From an uncultured bacterium (GTDB lineage: Bacteria; Cyanobacteriota; Vampirovibrionia; Gastranaerophilales; Gastranaerophilaceae): a stretch of DNA of 5,715 nucleotides. Shown here piece after piece: positions 1-5,715 of the stretch. Where the stretch lies: the NCBI GenBank assembly GCA_902772945.1, contig CACYCU010000171.1:1-5715 (forward strand), written 5' to 3'. How positions within the stretch are numbered: the stretch's first letter is position 1; the number at the start of each line of letters is the position of its first letter. Position numbers and translations under genes: made by a program. The notes under the pieces are model-generated. The model did not search any database. It had not been told where the DNA came from and was given only the letters and a program-made list of their open reading frames with translations.

Positions 1-833
1 AAACTGAAGAAGTTTTGATTAAAGAACAACCGGATTGGGTGATCATCTATGGAGATACAAATTCCACCCTTGCAGGAGCATTAGCTGCGGTTAAATTGCA
101 TATTCCCGTTATGCATATTGAAGCCGGTGTTCGTATTTACGATTTAACAGTGTCTGAAGAAGTTAATCGCGTTTTAGTTTCTCACATTACGACGATGCAT
201 TGTTGTTGTACGCAACATAATGTCGATAACTTAAAAAAAGAAGGTATTACCAAAGATGTTTATCTTACAGGTGACGTTATGTTGGATGTATTTAAGCTTT
301 TTTCCGAAAAAGCTAAACAAACATCCAATATAATAGATAGACTTGGTTTAAAAGAAATCCCTTACATTTTGATGACATTTCATCGAGCGGAAAACATCGA
401 TTCAAAAGAAGGTTGTTTGCAACTGATAAAATTGACAGAGCAAATACCGCATAAGATTGTTTTTCCAATACATCCTCGTACGAAAAACAGTTTTATAAAG
501 CATGGTCTGTGGGAACAATTAGAAAACTTCCCCAAGCTTATCCTCTTAGAACCCATTTCTTACTTAGATACGATTAATTTGATCAATAATTGCACTTTTG
601 TCGTTACAGATTCGGGAGGTTTACAACGCGAAGCGTTTTTTGCTAAAAAATACTGTTATTTTTTTTATTTCGATAGTTGCTGGCCGGAATTAGAAGAATC
701 AGGCTGGCAAACGAGGTATAATTTATCTGAAAATAAGTTTGACTTTTCTAAAAAAATGAAAGAAACTTATAACACCAGTTCTTTTGGAACCGGAAATGCG
801 AGCGAGAAAATTGTTCGTTTATTAACCAAGTAA
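1..833 (+). CDS. wecB: UDP-N-acetylglucosamine 2-epimerase, non-hydrolysing (WecB/WbpI family), 5'-truncated by the window
   Basis: This enzyme epimerises C2 of a UDP-GlcNAc-type sugar to the manno form in the cytoplasm, supplying a precursor for polysaccharide assembly. The frame is open from base 3, so the gene begins upstream; about 85-90 N-terminal residues are missing judging from usual family length. Visible family landmarks: YGDTNST (bases 48-68), HIEAG (114-128), SEEVNR (153-170), TFHRAEN (375-395), IHPRTKN (469-489) and TDSGGLQREAFF (606-641). These keep the Asp, the two Glu and the His known to be catalytic in Escherichia coli WecB. The TDSGG-Q-EA form and the ALAAVKLHIPV stretch resemble WecB/WbpI more than FnlC/Cap5G. 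Odd points: the segment after HIEAG is divergent (MHCCCTQ where FCPT-like residues are usual), and the usual acidic ETEW-type motif reads DSCWPE. The TAA stop lies five bases before the next gene, implying one operon. Family call is confident; the exact sugar is not known. Confidence 0.9.
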   Translation, partial: TEEVLIKEQPDWVIIYGDTNSTLAGALAAVKLHIPVMHIEAGVRIYDLTVSEEVNRVLVSHITTMHCCCTQHNVDNLKKEGITKDVYLTGDVMLDVFKLFSEKAKQTSNIIDRLGLKEIPYILMTFHRAENIDSKEGCLQLIKLTEQIPHKIVFPIHPRTKNSFIKHGLWEQLENFPKLILLEPISYLDTINLINNCTFVVTDSGGLQREAFFAKKYCYFFYFDSCWPELEESGWQTRYNLSENKFDFSKKMKETYNTSSFGTGNASEKIVRLLTK

Positions 834-838
834 AAAGA

Positions 839-2089
839 ATGAAGAAACATATCGTTTTATTACAATTTTATGAAGAAACGCCTAAAAATGAAGAAAACAT
901 TCAGAGCAGAACAGCGTTTTTAGGGCAATATCTTTCAAAAAACGATTGTCAAGTTACTTGGATAAAAAATGGGTTTAGTCATGACGCAAAGAAAAATCTT
1001 TGGGGAAATTCGATTAAAAATTTGAATGATAATTTTAAGATTATCCATATCCCCGGGACCGGTTACAAACACAATGTTTGCATAAAGCGGTACATTCATG
1101 ATTGGATTTGTTCTTTTCAAGCATTTAAAGTTCTGAAAACTTTAGGGCATATTGATGCTATCGTTTCTTGCATACCAACTGTAGGAGCTTCTTTTTTAGC
1201 AAGCCGTTTTGCAAAAAAGAAAGGCATCCCCTTTATTTTGGATTTGCGAGATGCTTGGCCCGATGATTTTCTGTATGTTTTATCGAATCCTTTATTTCGT
1301 TTTTTCGTAAAATTGGCCATAATTCCCGACAGTTTCTTTTTAAAACAAGCGTTGACAAACGCTACAGCGGTTGTATCCATGTCTCGTGATAGGCTAAACT
1401 GGGGAATGAAAAAGATAAAACCTACTACAAAGCCCACAAAAATCTTTTATTTAAGCACAGCAAAAGATACAAAATTATCTGAAGAAGAAATGAAAATTTA
1501 TTCGAAAAAGTATGCTAGTTTATTATCACGTAAAACATTTAAAGTTTTTTATATAAGCCGTTGGGGATTACGTTGCCATCCTATGTTTTTGTTAGATTTA
1601 GCTCAAAATTTTTCAAAAGATAATGTAGATTTTATTATTTGTGGAGATGGTTATTATAGAGAGCAAGTCCTAAAAAAAGCGAAATATTTATCGAATGTAT
1701 TTTTACCGGGATTTGTTTCAAGAAAGGAGGGGTATTTTTTAGCAAAACACTGCAATTGTGGAATTACGTTCTTTTCCATCGAAGGCCAAAATGGTGGTGA
1801 GCATCTTCCAACTATCCCCAATAAAGCTTTTTTTTTTTTTTTGTTTGGTTTACCATTAATAAATGGTTTCCAGGGAGAACTGAGTGAAATTGTGCGCGAA
1901 AAAAATTTAGGATTGAATTTTTCGGGAAATAATATTGACGCAGTAAAAGAACATATTTTATTCTTAAAGGGTAATTTTGAAATTCGTCAACAAATAGGAA
2001 GAAATAGTCGAAAGTTTTTTGAAAATTTTAGTAACCCTGAAATCATTTACCAACAATATGCGGATTTTGTGAAAGGATTTTGTAAATGA
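839..2089 (+). CDS. Family 4 glycosyltransferase, WbuB/WcaI-like
   Basis: This is a 416-residue GT-B-fold transferase that probably adds one sugar to the lipid-linked repeat unit at the cytoplasmic face of the inner membrane. The N-terminal acceptor half shows RTAFLGQYL (24-32), a GFSHD segment (45-49), an IPGTGYKHN segment (71-79) and PFILDLRDAWPDDF (131-144), matching the FSH/RDLWP pattern of the WbuB group. The C-terminal donor half shows FYISRWG (237-243), FIICGDGYYREQVL (265-278), PNKA (327-330), FGLPLING (336-343) and GELSEIV (346-352). Length is normal for the family. ATG 839 is the first start after the epimerase stop and fits the family N-terminus; upstream is only AAAGA, a weak ribosome site. 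The TGA stop overlaps the next gene's ATG as ATGA, so translation was probably coupled. Residues 331-334 are four phenylalanines from a T15 tract, displacing a normally acidic donor-site residue, so activity is uncertain although the frame is open. Sugar specificity cannot be read from sequence. Confidence 0.85.
   Translation: MKKHIVLLQFYEETPKNEENIQSRTAFLGQYLSKNDCQVTWIKNGFSHDAKKNLWGNSIKNLNDNFKIIHIPGTGYKHNVCIKRYIHDWICSFQAFKVLKTLGHIDAIVSCIPTVGASFLASRFAKKKGIPFILDLRDAWPDDFLYVLSNPLFRFFVKLAIIPDSFFLKQALTNATAVVSMSRDRLNWGMKKIKPTTKPTKIFYLSTAKDTKLSEEEMKIYSKKYASLLSRKTFKVFYISRWGLRCHPMFLLDLAQNFSKDNVDFIICGDGYYREQVLKKAKYLSNVFLPGFVSRKEGYFLAKHCNCGITFFSIEGQNGGEHLPTIPNKAFFFFLFGLPLINGFQGELSEIVREKNLGLNFSGNNIDAVKEHILFLKGNFEIRQQIGRNSRKFFENFSNPEIIYQQYADFVKGFCK
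1828..1842 (+). repeat. Homopolymer tract of 15 T inside the glycosyltransferase gene
   Basis: Fifteen consecutive T run from the last base of an Ala codon (residue 330) through four Phe codons into a Leu codon (335). The tract is in phase, so the reading frame stays open. Losing one T would give a TAA within six codons; gaining one would give a TGA after about fifteen codons. Tracts of this length are prone to replication and transcription slippage. Confidence 0.97.
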
Positions 2090-3004
2090 AAATTTGCAAT
2101 TTAACTTCTGTACATCCTCGATACGATACACGTATATTCCTTAAGCAGTGTTGGATCAAAACCTTGCAAGAGGAAGCGCATTTAATTGTTGCTGATAATG
2201 AGAAAGATGAGACAAAGGACAATATTCACATCACGGCGTAAAAGGGTATAAGAATTGCTTTTTGCGCATGACATTAGCCGTATGGAATGTTTATAGAAGA
2301 GAGCGAAAACCGTCAAGACAGACATCTATATCATACGCGATCCAGAATTGTTATCTGTTACCACCGATCATACAAAGAAAATTTTAGGTATGTACAATAA
2401 AAACATATTTGTTTTACATAATTACGCTTTATTGAAAGAATTTTCCGAATGTAAACAGCCTGATATAGAACATGCCAATCGTATTTTATATTATGGTAGA
2501 ATCTCGCAGGCACGTGGAATCTTTCAAGTGATAAAAGCTTTAGAGCTGTGCCATAATGATATGAAATTAATATTATGCAGATCTTTCGCACCTAGTTCTT
2601 TGATGGAACAATGTAAATTGCTACCCGGCCGGGACAAGGCAATGTACATAGAGCAGGTTGACAGAACAAAATTAAGACAATTGTCCCAAAAATGTTTTTG
2701 CGGAATAAATTATTTTCCGCCCGTCAAGGCTTATACTACCGCTTGTAGTACAAAAATTTTTGAATACGCAGGAATGTATTTGCCTATAATTACTTCCGGT
2801 TTTGATCTATGCAGAAAAGTTATTGGCAATGAAAATAAGTCTTTCGGATTATTTACGAATCCAGAAAGCCCACGAGAAATTGCTAATTTTATTGATAAAC
2901 TTTACGAAAATAAAGCATTAGCGAGACAACTTGGGGAAAATGGACAAAAAGCCGTAGAAACGAAATATAATTTTGATTCAGAAATAAAAGAATATTTAAA
3001 CTAG
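2086..3004 (+). pseudogene. Family 4 glycosyltransferase pseudogene (two frameshifts and an internal deletion)
   Basis: Three adjoining pieces in different frames add up to one GT4 transferase. Piece one begins at ATG 2086 (overlapping the previous stop) and reads MKICNLTSVHPRYDTRIF, a classic N-terminus of this group, to a TAA at 2239-2241. Piece two continues in another frame from about 2238 (VKGYKNCFLRMTLAVWNVYRR), consistent with loss of one base. Piece three starts near 2300 (RAKTVKTDIYIIRDPELL), consistent with an extra AG in an AGAG run. Straight after PELL (2342-2353) the sequence jumps to SVTTDHTKKILG. The expected stretch containing the YDVHED motif is absent, an in-frame loss of roughly 65-85 residues. 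The HDPELL histidine is also changed to Arg. The C-terminal donor domain is well kept to TAG 3002-3004: RILYYGRISQARGI, LLPGRDK, VDRTKL, STKIFEYAGMYLPIITS and GENGQKAVETKYNF. About 305 codons remain of an expected 370-390. The nominal 218-residue open frame from TTG 2348 is the tail of this gene and probably not an independent gene. Confidence 0.88.
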
Positions 3005-3109
3005 TTAAAACCAATGATAATAGATTTTTATCTGAGTTTAAATGCAAAAAGGAGTTTTTGGAAATATTTCATAAATTAAACGAAGACATTAGAAAGAGTT
3101 AAAGCTGAT
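3005..3109 (+). other. Short gap, possible degraded coding remnant
   Basis: This gap separates the broken transferase from the polymerase. One frame is open from after a TGA at 2974-2976 to a TAA at 3100-3102, and its last part (FKCKKEFLEIFHKLNEDI) has a helix-like, protein-like composition. It could be the C-terminus of a deleted gene or of the transferase after a frameshift, but I cannot assign a family. No promoter or terminator is evident. An AAGGAG at 3049-3054 has no start codon at useful spacing that leads into more than a few codons. Confidence 0.3.
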
Positions 3110-4288
3110 ATGATCACATGTATTTATTTGTTGTCGGGATTATGTTTATTAGTTGGGTTCAAAAGGAAGCTATATATTTCGGCATGTTATTTATTTTTTG
3201 GACATTATTTTCTGACATATTATCCATTGCAAGCTAATACAGATTGGAAAGATTATTATCTAGCAAGTTTTTTGTTATTCTTTTCTTTAGGTTCATGTTT
3301 TCATTTTAATCTGCCTAATTTATTTATCAACTCTGCTAGAGCAAAAAACTTTATTAAAAAAAGTATTTTTGGAGTATCTTCTTTTTTATGCCTATTGGTT
3401 AATTGTCGTGTTGTATATAGATGGATTTTTATTCAAAAAACTTATGTAAATATTCGATATCATTTAGCGTTAAACATGAGTTATTGGGAACGTGTTGTTT
3501 TTTTCGCAATAAATTTATTTGTTCTTCCCTTATTTGTTTTCTCATTAAAAAACAAATATTTAAAAATCTTTTTTTGGCTTTTGTGTTCTTGTATTTTATG
3601 GATTTCTTTGTGTAAGGCTCTAGTGTTTTATTATTGTTTAATCTGCCTTTTCTCTTGGTTTTTGCTGAAAACCGGTAATATTAATGTTTCAAAGTTAAAA
3701 GTTGCTCTTTTTTTAACTACCGTGTTTTTTTCTACGTATATACCTTTTTCTTTTTATACAGGAACTATTGCATCCCCACATGCTGTACTTGAGAGGCTAT
3801 TTCCATGTGTTAAGAGATATTCTTATGTACTGTTAGATTACTCCTATAAAAACAAGTTGTATACATATGGATCTTCAAGTTTCTACAAGCTATACCATTT
3901 GTTTTCTCCGAATAAAGAGCGAATACCTCTTGAAAAAAGAGCTATTGCCATATTGTATAATATTGATGAATCTACAATACAACCTGGCCGATCAGCAGGT
4001 TCATCAACACCAGTTTCATTATATGTGGATTTTGGTTGGTTTGCTCTAATTTTTGCATTTTTGTTGGGCACTTATTTGAAAACAGTTGATATTTTAATGA
4101 TAAACTTTTGCAGAAACAACAAAATTACCTTACCAGTAGCAATCGCTCATTCTTGTTGCGTAACAGGCTCTACCATGTTTCTTTCGAATGGAATGGGAGC
4201 TACATTACTGTCAGCTGGCATGTTTTTTTATTCAGTATTATTGTTTTTGTTTATAAATTTAGATAAAAAGCTCCAAAAAGTCTCATAA
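3110..4288 (+). CDS. wzy: Probable oligosaccharide repeat-unit polymerase (Wzy-like membrane protein)
   Basis: This 392-residue polytopic inner-membrane protein most likely polymerises flipped lipid-linked repeat units on the periplasmic side. About ten hydrophobic segments are visible, at roughly residues 4-18, 21-40, 50-66, 85-105, 126-146, 150-166, 168-186, 196-214, 303-322, 340-358 and 362-383. A large hydrophilic loop (about 216-302) lies between segments eight and nine and carries KRAIAILYNIDE, QPGRSAGSSTPVSLYVDFGW and scattered Arg/Lys. This topology with one big late loop, followed by an S-x-D-x-G-like end, is typical of Wzy, whose primary sequence is poorly conserved. ATG 3110 is the first start after an in-frame TAA at 3077-3079; only a loose purine stretch (AGAAAGAG) precedes it. 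The stop is three bases before the flippase start. The gene is open and of normal length although the flippase it depends on is destroyed. The call rests on topology and context, not on invariant residues; another O-antigen ligase/polymerase-like protein is possible. Confidence 0.75.
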   Translation: MITCIYLLSGLCLLVGFKRKLYISACYLFFGHYFLTYYPLQANTDWKDYYLASFLLFFSLGSCFHFNLPNLFINSARAKNFIKKSIFGVSSFLCLLVNCRVVYRWIFIQKTYVNIRYHLALNMSYWERVVFFAINLFVLPLFVFSLKNKYLKIFFWLLCSCILWISLCKALVFYYCLICLFSWFLLKTGNINVSKLKVALFLTTVFFSTYIPFSFYTGTIASPHAVLERLFPCVKRYSYVLLDYSYKNKLYTYGSSSFYKLYHLFSPNKERIPLEKRAIAILYNIDESTIQPGRSAGSSTPVSLYVDFGWFALIFAFLLGTYLKTVDILMINFCRNNKITLPVAIAHSCCVTGSTMFLSNGMGATLLSAGMFFYSVLLFLFINLDKKLQKVS

Positions 4289-4291
4289 TTT

Positions 4292-5511
4292 ATGCTAACC
4301 CAATTCCTTCAGCCGTTTTCTTTGAATGACATAGGGCAAGTTTTATGCGGTATAAGTGGGCTTGTTATTGTTAAATTTATATCCATTGAAAATTATGGTA
4401 TCGTGGCTTGCATGCTAGTGTTCACAAATCCTTTTAATTCGATTGCCACAGGTTATTACGACACCACTATACTACATAAAAAAGACGAAAGCAAAAGGCA
4501 AGCGTGTATAAAATTGTGTTATTCTTAATTCCAGCAATATCGGTTGTATGTAGCTTTTGTGATCTTTGTTTGCAAAAATTTTCATTTAAAGGATAGATTG
4601 TCAATTTCTGGATATTGTCGATATTCTTTGTTTTGATAGCTAACAACTCTTTATTTGAATTGGTAATCAGAAAAATTTACATACATGAAGGAAAGTTTAA
4701 ACAGCTAAGTTATTTGCTATTTTCAAATTATTTGTTTTACCATTTATCTTATTATATTTTTGGAAGGATTGGCGCTGTTGTATTTTAAGGAAAACTATTG
4801 GCGTGACTATTTCTCGTGACGTCTTTACATTAAAGAATATTAGCATAAAAACAATAAAGTTTAATTTTAACATGATAATAAGGACTTTACGAGACTATAA
4901 ACATTATCCTAAATGCCAATTACCTTCTACAGTTTTAAACAGTATATCCTTTGCGTCCATCATTCCTGCACTTAATTTTTTATTCGGGAATACCATCGCG
5001 GGACAATTTGTGCTCGTTTATAGGATTTTACTTATCCCGCTTTCGCCGTCAGGAAAGATTATCGGAGATTTTTTATCAACATAGCGTAAGTATTACAATA
5101 CGTTATAATAATCTGTTAATAGTTTTATCACAATAAACAAAAATCTTCGTTCTATTTTCTGTACTTATCTATTCTATAATTCTTTTAAGTAGTTTGATAA
5201 TTTATAAATTTGGATATAATATAAAAACCTATTTTTATTTATAGCCCGTACCGATTTTAACCCCGGTTCAGTTCGTCGCTAGCCAATTGCCAGGAGTTTT
5301 ATTGGCAAATACTAACAGTGTGAGATATAAAATGTTCTATGATCTTTTAAATTACATTTTTGTTTTGTCAACCTTTGGTATAACGTTTTTGTCCCAGTTG
5401 AATCATTATGTTTGTATGAAATCACTAGCATACGTCTTAACTAACACCTACATTTTTCATTATTTCATTATTTATAATTATGTGCGGAATTTTCGGTATA
5501 CCAATAATTAA
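4292..5511 (+). pseudogene. wzx: Wzx-type polysaccharide flippase pseudogene (three frameshifts, three in-frame stops)
   Basis: Joined across frames, about 406 codons give a near full-length MATE/MOP-superfamily flippase, which would move the lipid-linked repeat unit across the inner membrane. The start (ATG 4292) reads FSLNDIGQVLCGISGLVIVKFISIENYGI and runs to TAA 4526-4528. A one-base loss near 4516-4520 shifts it to VLFLIPAISVV, which stays in one frame to 4788 except for TAG 4594-4596 and includes SLFELVIRK, GKFKQLSYLLF and FGRIGAVVF. A missing T near 4783-4786 shifts to LRKTIGVTISRD and then YKHYPKCQLPSTVLNSIS and LVYRILLIPLSP. An extra T in the six-T run 5069-5074 hides GDFYQHSVS, matching the conserved FYQ region. 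That frame continues to 5511, broken by TAA 5134-5136 and TAG 5242-5244, and includes TPVQFVASQLPGVLLAN, typical of the C-terminal third. No large deletion is needed. Base substitutions to stop codons make sequencing error an unlikely full explanation. Smaller open frames in this stretch are fragments of this gene. Confidence 0.88.
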
Positions 5512-5572
5512 AAAACGGACTATAACAGAGGTTTTTGCCAATAAAATAAGTGATAAAAATCATGGCTCTTGA
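5480..5572 (+). pseudogene. N-terminal remnant of a class II glutamine amidotransferase (asparagine-synthetase-like)
   Basis: From ATG 5480 the sequence reads MCGIFGIPIIKKRTI and stops at TGA 5570-5572 after 30 codons. MCGIFG is the hallmark N-terminus of class II (Ntn-type) glutamine amidotransferases: Cys2 becomes the nucleophile that hydrolyses glutamine once Met is removed. Just before the stop, bases 5561-5573 read CAT GGC TCT T GAT, at about the distance where the HRGPD motif stands in asparagine synthetases. This looks like HRGPD with one codon lost and one T gained, but that reading is inference. The ATG lies 32 bases inside the flippase reading frame. Asparagine-synthetase-like amidotransferases are known in O-antigen clusters, where they amidate sugar carboxyl groups (WbpS type). 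GlmS or PurF shares the same N-terminus, but context favours the asparagine-synthetase type. Confidence 0.6.
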
Positions 5573-5715
5573 TTAGTATTTTTTATAACCCTCCCCAAAA
5601 TATACGTTGTATAAATGAAGCGAAATTATCGTTTTTGTGATTAAATTTACATTCACATTCTTATAAACGAAGATAATCAACCCTTGAATTTTGCGAAGCG
5701 ACGTTTGGCGTAACC
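5573..5715. other. Non-coding or degraded tail, no readable gene
   Basis: All three forward frames contain stops within this stretch. It probably continues the decayed amidotransferase gene. One short forward segment near the end (about 5676-5700) reads NFAKRRLA, faintly like the HRRLS segment that follows HRGPD in asparagine synthetases, but it sits about twenty codons too far downstream and then meets a TAA. I see no terminator hairpin with a U run, tRNA or promoter here. Confidence 0.4.

Noticed and set aside
1117..1437. A 106-codon minus-strand open frame opposite the first transferase.
   Set aside because: The opposite strand carries clear glycosyltransferase motifs, and the antisense product has no recognisable domain.
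1723..1730. A strong Shine-Dalgarno-like AAAGGAGG.
   Set aside because: It lies inside the glycosyltransferase gene, encodes conserved-looking residues (SRKEG region), and no start codon follows at useful spacing.
2624..2633. A perfect GC-rich palindrome, CCCGGCCGGG, unusual in this AT-rich sequence.
   Set aside because: It encodes the family-conserved LPG segment of the transferase; it is not followed by a T run and is not repeated elsewhere in the window.
4292..5511. Programmed frameshifting or stop-codon readthrough as an explanation for the broken flippase.
   Set aside because: Three shifts at ordinary sites plus stops of two types (TAA and TAG) within one gene are far more simply explained by decay; intact neighbours use TAA and TGA as real stops.
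5510..5536. AAAAAC and GTTTTT half-sites that could form a hairpin resembling a terminator.
   Set aside because: The stem is almost all A-T with a long loop and no U run after it; it lies inside the amidotransferase remnant.
5573..5713. A minus-strand frame open for about 46 codons, running in from the window end and stopping at 5573-5575.
   Set aside because: The length is within chance for AT-rich DNA when six frames are examined, it matches no family I recognise, and the position fits the decayed forward amidotransferase.

Overview
The window is one AT-rich, plus-strand stretch of a surface-polysaccharide (O-antigen or capsule type) biosynthesis cluster in an advanced state of decay. Intact genes alternate with recognisable wrecks. 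The gene set is that of a Gram-negative Wzx/Wzy pathway. Strong A+T bias, no convincing Shine-Dalgarno sequences before the starts, very tight gene spacing and heavy pseudogenisation suggest a host-restricted, genome-reducing bacterium. A Bacteroidota symbiont is my best guess, but nothing in the window proves the taxon.

Layout, left to right: (1) the 3' three quarters of a non-hydrolysing UDP-GlcNAc 2-epimerase (WecB/WbpI type), cut by the window edge; (2) an open family-4-type glycosyltransferase (839-2089) in which a 15-base T tract has replaced part of a normally conserved donor-site motif; (3) a second family-4 glycosyltransferase (2086-3004), broken by two small frameshifts and an internal deletion but with a well-preserved C-terminal domain; (4) a 105-base gap, possibly holding a scrap of coding sequence; (5) an open polytopic membrane protein that looks like the Wzy polymerase (3110-4288); (6) a nearly full-length Wzx flippase pseudogene (4292-5511), spread over three reading frames with three in-frame stops; (7) the first about 30 codons of a class II glutamine amidotransferase (asparagine-synthetase-like) gene, starting inside the flippase tail and soon lost in decayed sequence; (8) a 3' tail with no readable gene.

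In the ancestral pathway the epimerase would make an activated manno-configured amino sugar. The two transferases would build the lipid-linked repeat unit, Wzx would flip it across the inner membrane and Wzy would polymerise it. The amidotransferase-like protein may have amidated a sugar carboxyl group. With the flippase, one transferase and the amidotransferase dead, this copy cannot make the original polymer unless those functions are supplied elsewhere. I saw no tRNA, rRNA, CRISPR array, insertion sequence, clear promoter or terminator. I also did not find a novel system: the interest lies in the mutational record and in the open genes still carrying risky features.
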